Assembly: GCA_934474225.1 (NCBI GenBank)
Contig: CAKSLU010000033.1
Location: 1 to 14,966, forward strand
Direction of reading: 5' to 3'
Origin: an uncultured Eubacteriales bacterium
GTDB lineage: Bacteria > Bacillota > Clostridia > Oscillospirales > CAG-272
DNA: 14,966 bases
Part shown: positions 1-6,691 of the stretch, one piece after another
Numbering within the stretch: the first letter of the stretch is position 1
Layout: each line of letters begins with the position of its first letter
Translations under genes and position numbers: made by a program
Notes under the pieces: generated by a model
The model's database searches: none
What the model saw: only the letters and a program-made list of their open reading frames with translations
Told to the model about the DNA's origin: nothing

Positions 1-68
1 ATACTACAAAACTGTATACAATCCTCTTGCACTACTTGTATATAATCATACTGCACTGTACAGCCCTC

Positions 69-137
69 GACGACCCGCCCATGTCAAAGCAAAAACGGAC
101 TGTCGGGGACGCCGGTCCCTACAGGGTAGCGGAAACC
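69..137 (+). repeat. Half copy of palindromic repeat R1
   Basis: This is the right half of the R1 repeat seen complete at 3483-3556. It contains the loop-like GCAAAAACGG, an arm ending in GCCGGTCCCTACA, and the outer flank TAGCGGAAACC that recurs at 13325 and, inverted, near 5966. The matching left arm is missing, so no long hairpin can form. The first 68 bases are AT-rich; a TATAAT lies at 41-46, but I see no matching -35 box, so no promoter is called. Nothing else is recognised before the terminator at 163. Confidence 0.7.
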
Positions 138-162
138 ATGTGCATATCTTGCGCCCCCACAC

Positions 163-189
163 AAAAAAGCCGCCTGAGGCGGCTTTTTT
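163..189 (-). terminator. Bidirectional rho-independent terminator
   Basis: A GCCGCC/GGCGGC stem (169-174 with 178-183) has a TGA loop and is flanked by six A and six T. It begins right after the stop codon (191-193) of the minus-strand phosphodiesterase gene, so it ends that operon. The A and T runs on both sides let it work in both directions. Apart from the three loop bases it is identical to the terminator at 13114-13140. Confidence 0.88.
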
Positions 190-190
190 C

Positions 191-1384
191 TTACTGCACA
201 TTGTCCGTATACACAGCGGAGACGCCGGACGAGAACAGCGCTGCCTGCGCTGCCGCGTCGTTGACGGTGTGCACCGCCAGCGGCACGCCCGCGTCGTTGA
301 ACGCGGCGACAAACTTCTCGCTTGCCAGCGTGACATCCGCCGTCACGGCGACAAGACCGCGCGCCGCGGCAAAGGGCACGATTTTCTTCGTGTTCACCTT
401 GTCGCTGTATTCGCCGAGGCGATAGAGCGTGAGGATGATGTTTGTATAGCCCATTGCGCGCACCGGCGCGTACTCCTCGTAGGCGTAAATCTGCGGGATA
501 AAGCGCGCCTGCAATTCGGGATGCGTGCGGGCAATGGTGCGCAGCACGCCGAGGTTGTTGTCCTTCACATCGGTGATGATGTGCACATCCGGGTGCGCCG
601 TGAGCCATTCGGCAAGCGTGTCGAGGTCAAGCGGCGTGTACCGCTCGTAGATGCGGACGGCGCGGAATGCGTCGCGCGTCATCGGCACGCCGTCGGTGAT
701 ATCATTGGAATAGAACGCCGACCAGTCGTGCAGGCAGACCGGCACGCCGTCCGACGAGAGCAGGAAGTCCAGCTCCAGGGTGCGGTTGCCCGCGGCATAG
801 GTGGCGTTGATGGCTTCCAGCGAGTTGCTGCCTGCGTAGCCGTCAATCGCGCCGCCGCCGTGCACTACTTTCTGCGGCAGGGCATATGCCGCCGCATCGG
901 GCAAAGCTTCGCCGGTCTCGAGCATGGAGAGCGCCGCGCCGTGCAGGTAGGTGCGCCTGCCGTAGGCGTCGAGCGACGAGAACAGGATGATGGTGCGCCC
1001 GTCGATGTTGTAGCCGGTGACTTCGCGCCCATCGAGATAGACGCGGATGTCGGAATACAGCACGCGCGCGATGACCGTGCCGCTCGGCTTGTGGCTGCCC
1101 TCGGGGATGGCAACGCCGCGCACTTCTGCGCCCGTGCGGTTGACGGTGAGCGTGCGGGTCGAATCATCGTACCCGGTCACAAAACCGTAAGCGCCGAGGT
1201 CCTCGGCGACCACGCCGAGGTAGCCGTCGATGTTGTAGGCGGGGATCTCCACGCCGTCGATGAAGGCGCGGATCTCGGTGGCAAGCACCTGCCCCGCCAC
1301 ATCGCCCGGGCGGAGCGCCGCCGCGGCGAGCGAAAGCGCCGCAAAGAGCAGGAGCGGCACGCAGATTTTGAGGAAGTGTTTCAT
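191..1384 (-). CDS. Exported glycerophosphodiester phosphodiesterase with duplicated stalk domain
   Basis: The 397-residue protein is predicted to hydrolyse glycerophosphodiesters to glycerol 3-phosphate and an alcohol outside the membrane. Residues 1-24 form a signal peptide or anchor. Residues 36-54 and 111-129 are two copies of a motif (IRAFIDGVEIPAYNIDG and IRVYLDGREVTGYNIDG), resembling the stalk/copper-amine-oxidase N-terminal modules of exported Firmicutes proteins. The GDPD barrel starts near 172: HGGG 175-178, NSLEA 187-191, ELD with Glu204 and Asp206, HDW 219-221, DVK 272-274, and a C-terminal VHTVND...YTDN. The usual HRG is HGGG and the usual Glu-X-Lys is Asp-X-Lys, so it belongs to a divergent GDPD subgroup and its exact substrate is open. 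Its ATG overlaps the upstream TGA as ATGA, which suggests translational coupling to the LTA-synthase-like gene; no strong ribosome site is visible. Confidence 0.87.
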   Translation of the reverse strand: MKHFLKICVPLLLFAALSLAAAALRPGDVAGQVLATEIRAFIDGVEIPAYNIDGYLGVVAEDLGAYGFVTGYDDSTRTLTVNRTGAEVRGVAIPEGSHKPSGTVIARVLYSDIRVYLDGREVTGYNIDGRTIILFSSLDAYGRRTYLHGAALSMLETGEALPDAAAYALPQKVVHGGGAIDGYAGSNSLEAINATYAAGNRTLELDFLLSSDGVPVCLHDWSAFYSNDITDGVPMTRDAFRAVRIYERYTPLDLDTLAEWLTAHPDVHIITDVKDNNLGVLRTIARTHPELQARFIPQIYAYEEYAPVRAMGYTNIILTLYRLGEYSDKVNTKKIVPFAAARGLVAVTADVTLASEKFVAAFNDAGVPLAVHTVNDAAAQAALFSSGVSAVYTDNVQ

Positions 1385-3174
1385 TGCTCGTAGACGAAAT
1401 TCTTTCTGTAGTAATAGGTTACATCGTCATAGAGACGATAAGTCTCGCTCCGCAAGTCAAAGCTGCGGTGCACCACGGGGGTTTCTCTCATCTGCGCGGT
1501 GGTAAACTGCATGTATGCACTGCCGCGCCAGCCGCATAGCTCGAACACCTTGTTCATGAGGAAGGACGCCGAGACGGTCTCGCCCGCGCCGCGAAAATCG
1601 TTGCCGGTCACGCGTTTTGCCGCGTCGTTTGCAAGAATCAGATAGCGCGTGGCATAATAATTGAGGAAGCCCTCGTCGGTCGAGCGGTCGATGTTGATGC
1701 CAAGCTCGTGATAGACGCTGTCGGCGTTGCCCATCCAGGGCTTGTGGTCGCCGAAGAAGACCAGCACGACCGGCTCGTCGGTGGCGAGCATTTCCGTCGC
1801 GAAGTCGTAGAGCATTTCGGTTGTCTCCGCCTGCGCGTTCAGGTAGTTGTTGAGGATGATCTGCGATGCCTCCGACCAGCCGCCGTTTTCCACATAGGGT
1901 TCGGCGTAATGCGGGTTGTCCGCCTCGTAGGGACCGTGCCCCTGATAGGTGATGTTGTAGCTGAAATAGGGGACAGACTTGTCGCGGCTCTCGTACAGTT
2001 CAAAGAGCATCGGGAAGTAGGACGCATCGTAGGTGATGTCGCTCCAAGTCCGCTCGGCAAAGTAGTTTTCGCTGAAGAGGTAGTCGTCAAAGCCGAGGTT
2101 TTTGTTGATGTTTTGCCGGTTGTAGAACCAGGCGTAGCAGGGGTGTGAACCCGTGGTGTGATAGCCGTTTTCGCGGAAGTACCACACATGGGAATTGGAC
2201 GGCGCGACGAATTTGTCAATGCGGCTGTAGGGCAGCCCGGTGAGAAATTCCCGCTCGCTCACCCGGGTGTCGCCCGCGAAAACGTCGGTCACCAGCGTCC
2301 CGGCATAGCCCATTTTCTCAAGTTCGCGGTACTTGCCGTAGACATCGCGGACGAAATGCAGGTTTTCAAAGCGGGAGAAGTCGTTATACGCCTCCAGCAT
2401 CACGGCGACGACATTCACGCGGCGGTCTTCGGGAATCGCTTCGTCCGTGTAGGCGTCGAGCGCGGCTTTTGCGCCGTGCGCGTCATAGCCGTCGGGCGCG
2501 GGGTGGAAGGCGTCTTTGATGGTGTGCAGGAAGGGGTAGACAAAGCCCTTGGAGATGAACTGGTCGTTCTCGGAATAGGGGTTGATGAGCGCGGTGTTGG
2601 ATGTCTTCACATTGTAAATATCGGCGCTTGTGTAGAGCGGCGCTGCGGCGGTGCAGGCAAGCGCCAGCACGAGCGCGGCGACGAGCCGCGGCCACGCGCG
2701 GCGGAACCGCCCGCGGAAGAAGAAGGCAAGCATCAGCGTGCCGACGACGAGGATGGCGAGGTAAAAGCCGAAACGCTTGTCCCAGAAGAGCTTGTAGGTT
2801 TCGAGCATTTTCTTCGACTCGGTGACAAGCGTCAAATCCTCGGCGCACAGCGGGTCGCCGCGGAACTCGACCTTGAAGAAGCTGATGACGGTCGGCAGCA
2901 TGACGACAAGGTTGGTGATGAGCCAGGCAATCCACGCGCGGTTGGTGAGGAGCGTGAAGAAGAGCATGAGCGCGACCGGCACGGCGAGGTTGAGCGCGAC
3001 CGTCCAGGGGTGCGAGAAATAAGAGAAGAACATGGCGCGCGGGTGCGCCCCGGCGGCAATCGCCAGGCTGCACACGCCGATAAGCGCGCCGGCGAGGGCG
3101 GCGGCGATCAGCGCCGCGGCAATCTGTCCTTTGGTGCGGTATTTTTCGATTTTGTCGGTTTTCCAAGCAAACAT
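1381..3174 (-). CDS. LTA synthase family membrane sulfatase/phosphoglycerol transferase
   Basis: The 597-residue membrane enzyme belongs to the alkaline-phosphatase/sulfatase superfamily of lipoteichoic acid synthases, which move glycerophosphate from phosphatidylglycerol onto a polymer at the outer face of the membrane. Five hydrophobic segments are visible (about 19-41, 56-76, 80-100, 136-153, 164-181). An extracellular domain follows from about 250. The metal and nucleophile positions of the family are present: Glu261 in MLEAYNDF, Thr303 in GDTRVSEREF, His413 in TYQGHGPY, and Asp476-His477 in FFGDHKPW. The frame stays open to 3387, but ATG 3174 is chosen because GGAGG at 3182-3186 lies seven bases upstream and the promoter lies at 3203-3231, inside the longer frame. 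It is the first gene of the operon with the phosphodiesterase. Whether the product is true LTA or another glycerophosphate decoration cannot be told from sequence. Confidence 0.87.
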   Translation of the reverse strand: MFAWKTDKIEKYRTKGQIAAALIAAALAGALIGVCSLAIAAGAHPRAMFFSYFSHPWTVALNLAVPVALMLFFTLLTNRAWIAWLITNLVVMLPTVISFFKVEFRGDPLCAEDLTLVTESKKMLETYKLFWDKRFGFYLAILVVGTLMLAFFFRGRFRRAWPRLVAALVLALACTAAAPLYTSADIYNVKTSNTALINPYSENDQFISKGFVYPFLHTIKDAFHPAPDGYDAHGAKAALDAYTDEAIPEDRRVNVVAVMLEAYNDFSRFENLHFVRDVYGKYRELEKMGYAGTLVTDVFAGDTRVSEREFLTGLPYSRIDKFVAPSNSHVWYFRENGYHTTGSHPCYAWFYNRQNINKNLGFDDYLFSENYFAERTWSDITYDASYFPMLFELYESRDKSVPYFSYNITYQGHGPYEADNPHYAEPYVENGGWSEASQIILNNYLNAQAETTEMLYDFATEMLATDEPVVLVFFGDHKPWMGNADSVYHELGINIDRSTDEGFLNYYATRYLILANDAAKRVTGNDFRGAGETVSASFLMNKVFELCGWRGSAYMQFTTAQMRETPVVHRSFDLRSETYRLYDDVTYYYRKNFVYEQ

Positions 3175-3181
3175 GGCATGA

Positions 3182-3187
3182 CCTCCC
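3182..3187 (-). promoter_or_regulatory. Ribosome binding site fixing the LTA-synthase-like start
   Basis: On the minus strand GGGAGG lies seven bases before ATG 3174. It decides against the upstream methionine at 3387, whose extra 71 codons would run through the promoter and an AT-rich leader. Confidence 0.8.
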
Positions 3188-3202
3188 GAAAAAACTCTTC
3201 TT

Positions 3203-3231
3203 ATTTTAACACAGGTATCGACAAAAATCAA
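3203..3231 (-). promoter_or_regulatory. Sigma-A-type promoter of the LTA-synthase/GDPD operon
   Basis: On the minus strand TTGATT (3226-3231) and TAAAAT (3203-3208) are separated by exactly 17 bases. Transcription would start near 3196, giving a leader of about 22 nt before ATG 3174. The hexamers match the consensus at 4/6 and 5/6. Confidence 0.72.
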
Positions 3232-3299
3232 CCCTGCGGTAAAAATGCGGCCAGGGAAGTTTCGGCGGCGCAAAAAAGAATTTCTTTTTGCAAAATTTC

Positions 3300-3328
3300 T
3301 TGCACTTTGGGTTAAGACATGGTAAAAT
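3300..3328 (+). promoter_or_regulatory. Candidate distal promoter of the V-ATPase operon
   Basis: TTGCAC (3300-3305) and TAAAAT (3323-3328) are 17 bases apart. The -10 matches 5/6 but the -35 only 3/6. It is divergent from the minus-strand promoter about 70 bases away and would give a leader of roughly 300 nt. An AT-rich imperfect inverted repeat at 3270-3292 lies just upstream. Confidence 0.45.
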
Positions 3329-3381
3329 AACAGCGAAGTGACGAGAAAAATATGAAAAAAGATTAAAGCCGCGCAAAATCC

Positions 3382-3410
3382 TTGCATTTGCGTTTTTTTT
3401 GCTATAAGAT
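3382..3410 (+). promoter_or_regulatory. Candidate proximal promoter of the V-ATPase operon
   Basis: TTGCAT (3382-3387) is followed by TATAAG (3403-3408, spacing 15) or TAAGAT (3405-3410, spacing 17), with a T-run between. Transcription would start near 3415. The leader of about 220 nt would contain the whole R1 palindrome at 3483-3556. Spacing is not ideal, so this is tentative. Confidence 0.45.
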
Positions 3411-3482
3411 AGCCTTAGTGTGAAAAAATAAACAAGCGGGAGAGGGCATTGCACGCCTTATGCCGGGGATACGCACAAACCT

Positions 3483-3556
3483 TGTAGGGACCGGCGTTCT
3501 CGACGGTCCGCCCCCACCAAGGCAAAAACGGACCGTCGAGAACGCCGGTCCCTACA
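3483..3556. repeat. R1 palindrome with perfect 28-bp arms
   Basis: The arms 3483-3510 and 3529-3556 are exact reverse complements over 28 bases, around an 18-base spacer containing GGCAAAAACG. It lies in the 465-base gap between the divergent operons, downstream of both candidate ATPase promoters and about 65 bases before the first ribosome site. No U-run follows on either strand, so it does not look like an intrinsic terminator. Besides this and the promoters, the gap holds only AT-rich sequence. Confidence 0.92.
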
Positions 3557-3639
3557 GAAAAACAATGTGCGGCGCACACAACTCCCTACAATAAATAAAT
3601 ATCCATACATACCCCCAAAAGAAAGGACGGACATCGACT

Positions 3640-3960
3640 ATGCTGAGCGATACGATTCGCGCGGTCAAGGACGCCGAGGAAAAGGCGGCTGCCCGCGTTG
3701 CCGAGGCGAAGGCGGCGGCGAAAGCCGACATTGCCGCAGCGACGGCGGCGGCAGCCGAGGCGGAAACTGCGGCGGCGGAGGCGGCGCGCACGGCGGCGGC
3801 AAAGGCTTCTGCGGACGCCAAGGCGGCGGCGGAGCGGCGCGTGCTGGACGCACGCGGCCTTGCCAAGGCAAGCGCCGACGCGGCGGGTGAAATTACAAAG
3901 AAAAAAGCCGCAGATGCGGTTGAGGAAATCCTCGGAGGCATCAGAAAACAGTGGCAGTAA
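3640..3960 (+). CDS. V-type ATPase subunit G/H, peripheral stalk
   Basis: The 106-residue protein is almost entirely alanine, glutamate and lysine. It reads as one long heptad-like coiled coil up to a short C-terminal segment (VEEILGGIRKQW). It is the first gene of the operon and lies directly before subunit I, the place of the small stalk subunit in Enterococcus (there called NtpF) and of AhaH in archaea. It should pair with subunit E as the peripheral stalk that holds A3B3 against subunit I. A ribosome site AAAGGA at 3622-3627 lies 12 bases before the ATG, a little far. The stop overlaps the GTG start of subunit I by ten bases. Low-complexity composition makes sequence matching weak; assignment rests on length, coiled coil and position. 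Confidence 0.82.
   Translation: MLSDTIRAVKDAEEKAAARVAEAKAAAKADIAAATAAAAEAETAAAEAARTAAAKASADAKAAAERRVLDARGLAKASADAAGEITKKKAADAVEEILGGIRKQWQ
3934..3938 (+). promoter_or_regulatory. Ribosome site for the GTG start of subunit I
   Basis: GGAGG inside the end of the G/H gene lies 12 bases before GTG 3951. The next in-frame ATG (3966) would be 27 bases away. The resulting N-terminus, MAVSRMKKL, fits the usual start of family I proteins. Confidence 0.55.
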
Positions 3961-5906
3961 GCAGGATGAAAAAGCTGTCGGTGCTGACCGGGCGGGAGGA
4001 TTTGCGCGCGCTTGTCGCAAAGCTGATGGCGCTCTCCTGCGTGGAACTGACCGAAGAGGCACTGGGCAGCGAGGCGGACGGCACTTTGCTGGCGCGCGGC
4101 GGCTCTCCCACGGAGAAGAGTGCGCTGGAGCGCGACCTCGCGGCGCTCACGGAGGCGCTTGCCGTCCTGCACAAATACGCAAAAAACACGAAAAGTCTGC
4201 TCGACCCGAAGACCTGCACCGATGTGCTGCACTTTGACGACACGCCGGAATACGGCGCGGCGCGCGAGCTGCTCCAAGCGGTGACCAAGAAATTGGAGCG
4301 CCGCGCGCAGATAAGGACCGAGATTGCCGACGCAGAGAGCACGCTTGCGTCGCTCCTGCCCTTTGAGAAGGCGGACATCCCGCTCGAGACGACCGGCACG
4401 GCGCGCTGCGCGCTGCTGCTCGGCAGCTTTGCCACCGGCGTCACGCCGGACGCGGTTCGAGGTGCGCTCGACGGCTTTGACACCGACATCGGTGTTTTGT
4501 CCGATAAGGGCGCGCCGCTCACCGCCGGCATCCTCTGCCTCAAAGGCGACCTTGACGCCGTCCATGCGGCGCTTCTGCCGCTCGGCTTTGTCCGCGTGAC
4601 CTTCCCCGCAGGGACGGGTGAAGCGCCGGAGGCGATTCGCCGCACGCGCGCGAAGATCAAGACGCTCGCGGGCGAGGACACGGCGCTCATCGAAGGGCTG
4701 AAAGCCGACGCCGCGCGCGTCGGGCTGCTCGAAATCCTCAGCGACTTTGAGAAGACCAAGCTCGCTGCCTACGGCGCGATGGCGCAGAGCGGACAGTCGC
4801 ACTACACGGCGCTCGTCACGGGGTATTTCCCCGCGCGGCGGCAGAAGGCGGTGGAAAAGGCGCTTGCCGCCTTCGACTGCGACTTTGCGGTGGAGGATGT
4901 GCCCGCGGGCGAGGAAGCCCCGGTGGAGCTGCGCAACAACGGCTTTGCGAAGAACTTCGAGTGGGTGATGGGCATGTATTCCTACCCGGCATACGGCACC
5001 TACGACCCCTCGTTTATCATGAGCATCTTCTATTTCATCATCTTCGGCTTGATGTTTGCCGACGCGGGCTACGGGCTCCTGCTCGTCCTCGGCGGATTCG
5101 GCGCGATTCGCCTGCTGCATCCCAAGCCGGGCATGCGCGCTTTCCTTGCCATGTTTGGCTACTGCGGCATTTCCTCGATGATCTGGGGCGTGCTGATGGG
5201 TTCGTACTTCGGCGATTTCCCGCTTGCGTATATGCAGCACATGACGGCGATGACCGAGGTGCCGCAGACGCTGGCACTCTGGTTTGACCCGATTCAGAAC
5301 CCGATGAACTTCCTCATCCTCTCGCTCGGCGTGGGTGCGGTGCACCTTATCGCGGGCATGGCGGTGAAGTTTTCGATCATCTGGAAGAGCGGCAAGCCGC
5401 TTGACGCCATCTTTGACATCGGCTCCTGGTGGGTGCTGTTTGCAGGGCTGGGACTTCTCGTCGTGCAGCCCGCCGTCGGCAAGTGGGTGGCGCTCGCGGG
5501 CGTCGCGATGCTGGTGCTGACGCAGGGGCGCGCCGAGAAGAACATCATCATGAAGCTCGGCAAGGGCATCTTCAGTCTGTATGATCTGATTTCCTACGGC
5601 TCCGACCTCCTGTCCTATTCGCGTATCCTCGCGCTGGGACTTGCGTCGGGCGTCATCGGGCAGGTCGTCAACATCCTGGCAACGCTCGGTGGACCGAGCG
5701 TCGTGGGCTTCATTTCGATGGTGCTCATCTTCATCGTCGGGCATCTGCTCAATCTGGTCATCAATGTGCTCGGCACGTTTGTGCACACCTCGAGACTCCA
5801 GTATATCGAGTTCTTCGGCAAGTTCTTCACAGACGGCGGCAAGCCGTTCAAACCCCTCGCCCCCGTGGATGAGTACACCTACAGGGAAGAGAAAAAAGAA
5901 GAATAA
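3951..5906 (+). CDS. ntpI: V-type ATPase subunit I (a-subunit)
   Basis: This 651-residue membrane stator carries ions between half-channels and the rotating K ring. Residues 1 to about 340 form the soluble arm that contacts the peripheral stalks. From about 354 the protein is strongly hydrophobic, beginning with the family signature around SFIMSIFYFIIFGLMFADAG. The segment LLSYSRILALGLASG contains Arg558, which fits the essential ring-facing arginine of the family (Arg735 in yeast Vph1). The start is taken as GTG 3951, overlapping the G/H gene by ten bases; starting at ATG 3966 would lose MAVSR. Length is normal for bacterial I subunits. A 270-base repeat-filled gap separates it from K. Confidence 0.96.
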   Translation: MAVSRMKKLSVLTGREDLRALVAKLMALSCVELTEEALGSEADGTLLARGGSPTEKSALERDLAALTEALAVLHKYAKNTKSLLDPKTCTDVLHFDDTPEYGAARELLQAVTKKLERRAQIRTEIADAESTLASLLPFEKADIPLETTGTARCALLLGSFATGVTPDAVRGALDGFDTDIGVLSDKGAPLTAGILCLKGDLDAVHAALLPLGFVRVTFPAGTGEAPEAIRRTRAKIKTLAGEDTALIEGLKADAARVGLLEILSDFEKTKLAAYGAMAQSGQSHYTALVTGYFPARRQKAVEKALAAFDCDFAVEDVPAGEEAPVELRNNGFAKNFEWVMGMYSYPAYGTYDPSFIMSIFYFIIFGLMFADAGYGLLLVLGGFGAIRLLHPKPGMRAFLAMFGYCGISSMIWGVLMGSYFGDFPLAYMQHMTAMTEVPQTLALWFDPIQNPMNFLILSLGVGAVHLIAGMAVKFSIIWKSGKPLDAIFDIGSWWVLFAGLGLLVVQPAVGKWVALAGVAMLVLTQGRAEKNIIMKLGKGIFSLYDLISYGSDLLSYSRILALGLASGVIGQVVNILATLGGPSVVGFISMVLIFIVGHLLNLVINVLGTFVHTSRLQYIEFFGKFFTDGGKPFKPLAPVDEYTYREEKKEE

Positions 5907-5928
5907 AGTAAAGGCGCACAAACCGTCA

Positions 5929-5952
5929 TGCGGGTCGTCGCCGCGACCCCTA
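5929..5952. repeat. Degenerate R1-like arm
   Basis: GCGGGTCG...CGCGACCCCTAC resembles a right R1 arm ending in CCCTAC and folds on itself through GGGTCG/CGACCC. It follows GGCGCACAAACCG, an outer flank also seen at 12159-12170. It is short and diverged, so identity with R1 is tentative. Confidence 0.45.
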
Positions 5953-5980
5953 CCGATTTATATACGGTTCCCGCTATTTT

Positions 5981-6045
5981 GTAGGGGCGACCATCGGTCG
6001 CCCGCCTATACATGGCAAAAACGGGCGACGGGTGGTCGCCCCTAC
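5981..6045. repeat. R1 palindrome between subunits I and K
   Basis: Arms 5981-6004 and 6022-6045 pair over 24 bases with two mismatches, around a 17-base spacer containing GGCAAAAAC. The end bases (GTAGGG...CCCTAC) and spacer match the copy at 3483-3556, while the arm interiors differ and remain self-complementary. The upstream flank GGTTCCCGCTATTTT is the inverse of the flank at 13323-13338. Confidence 0.85.
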
Positions 6046-6071
6046 GGTTTGTACACATCTTCCGCTAACCC

Positions 6072-6125
6072 GTAGGGCGCCGTCTGCCTCCCGCCGCGTC
6101 CAAGCCTTCCCCCAAGGGGGAAGCC
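6072..6125. repeat. R3 repeat, copy 1
   Basis: This 54-base block matches 8549-8602 at 52 of 54 positions. It starts with GTAGGGCGCCGTCTG, like the outer end of R1, and ends in a hairpin CTTCCCCC-AA-GGGGGAAG (6106-6123). There is no U-run after the hairpin. Confidence 0.85.
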
Positions 6126-6126
6126 T

Positions 6127-6176
6127 CAAACCAAATCAAAAAACAAAAAATATAAAAACCAAAGGAGACAAACATC
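6127..6176 (+). promoter_or_regulatory. A-rich leader and ribosome site of subunit K
   Basis: In these 50 bases 33 are A and only 3 are G, in sharp contrast to the GC-rich surroundings. AAAGGAG (6161-6167) lies nine bases before ATG 6177. Such an unstructured leader should favour strong translation, which fits a subunit needed in about ten copies per enzyme. Confidence 0.6.
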
Positions 6177-6677
6177 ATGACTTTCGTTGACTTCCTCAAT
6201 TCCTGGTTCACCGGCAACAACCTGGCGCTGCTCGGCGCAGGCCTCGCGGTCGTCTTTTCCGGCATCGGCTCGGCAAAAGGCGTCGGCATGGTCGGCGAGG
6301 CATCGAGCGGCCTGCTCTCGGAGGACCCCACAAAGTTCGGTAAGGCGCTGATTCTGCAGGCGCTCCCCGGCACGCAGGGTATCTACGGTCTGATCACCGC
6401 ATTCCTCATCATCTCCAAGATGGGTCTGCTCGGCGGCACGCCCGCCACGCTGACCGTCGGTCAGGGCATCTACTTCTTCGCGGCGTCGCTCCCGATTATG
6501 ATCGTCGGTTACTTCTCCGCCATCTTCCAGGCAAGAGTCGCCGTCAGCGGCATCAACCTGCTGGCAAAACGCCCCGACGAAGTCGGTAAGGCAATCACCT
6601 CTGCGGCAATGGTCGAGACCTACGCCATCTTTGCCGTCCTCGTTTCGCTGCTGCTCGTCCTCTTTGCCAATGTTTAA
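6177..6677 (+). CDS. ntpK: V-type ATPase subunit K, rotor-ring proteolipid
   Basis: This 166-residue double-hairpin proteolipid forms the rotating membrane ring. Four hydrophobic helices are visible, with SGIGSAKGVGM in the first hairpin. The ion-binding carboxylate occurs only in the fourth helix (Glu147 in AAMVETYA); the second helix carries LPGTQGIYG instead, as in E. hirae NtpK. Aligned by eye to NtpK, Leu63, Thr66, Gln67, Gln118 and Glu147 correspond to the Na+ ligands Leu61, Thr64, Gln65, Gln110 and Glu139, and Tyr70 to Tyr68. Sodium specificity is therefore predicted. An A-rich leader and strong ribosome site precede the ATG. The E gene begins 14 bases after the stop. Confidence 0.97.
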   Translation: MTFVDFLNSWFTGNNLALLGAGLAVVFSGIGSAKGVGMVGEASSGLLSEDPTKFGKALILQALPGTQGIYGLITAFLIISKMGLLGGTPATLTVGQGIYFFAASLPIMIVGYFSAIFQARVAVSGINLLAKRPDEVGKAITSAAMVETYAIFAVLVSLLLVLFANV

Positions 6678-6681
6678 TGCC

Positions 6682-6687
6682 GGAGGA
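6682..6687 (+). promoter_or_regulatory. Ribosome site fixing the subunit E start
   Basis: GGAGGA lies about five bases before ATG 6692. The ATG at 6677, which overlaps the K stop codon, has no ribosome site in front of it and would place this GGAGGA inside the gene. Confidence 0.65.
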
Positions 6688-6691
6688 CAAA

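Noticed and set aside
140..1393. A 417-codon plus-strand open frame opposite the GDPD gene
   Set aside because: The minus strand encodes a signal peptide, stalk repeats and GDPD motifs; the plus frame runs through the terminator and has none.
3175..3387. N-terminal extension of the LTA-synthase-like protein to the ATG at 3387
   Set aside because: It would translate the promoter and AT-rich leader; a ribosome site is correctly placed only for ATG 3174.
3483..3556. Intrinsic terminator or riboswitch before the ATPase operon
   Set aside because: No U-run follows the stem on either strand, and no known riboswitch core is visible.
3552..5921. A 789-codon open frame on the minus strand opposite subunits G/H and I
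   Set aside because: It is antisense to clear V-ATPase genes, is rich in Arg/His/Ala without domain logic, and follows from GC-rich third positions in the real genes.
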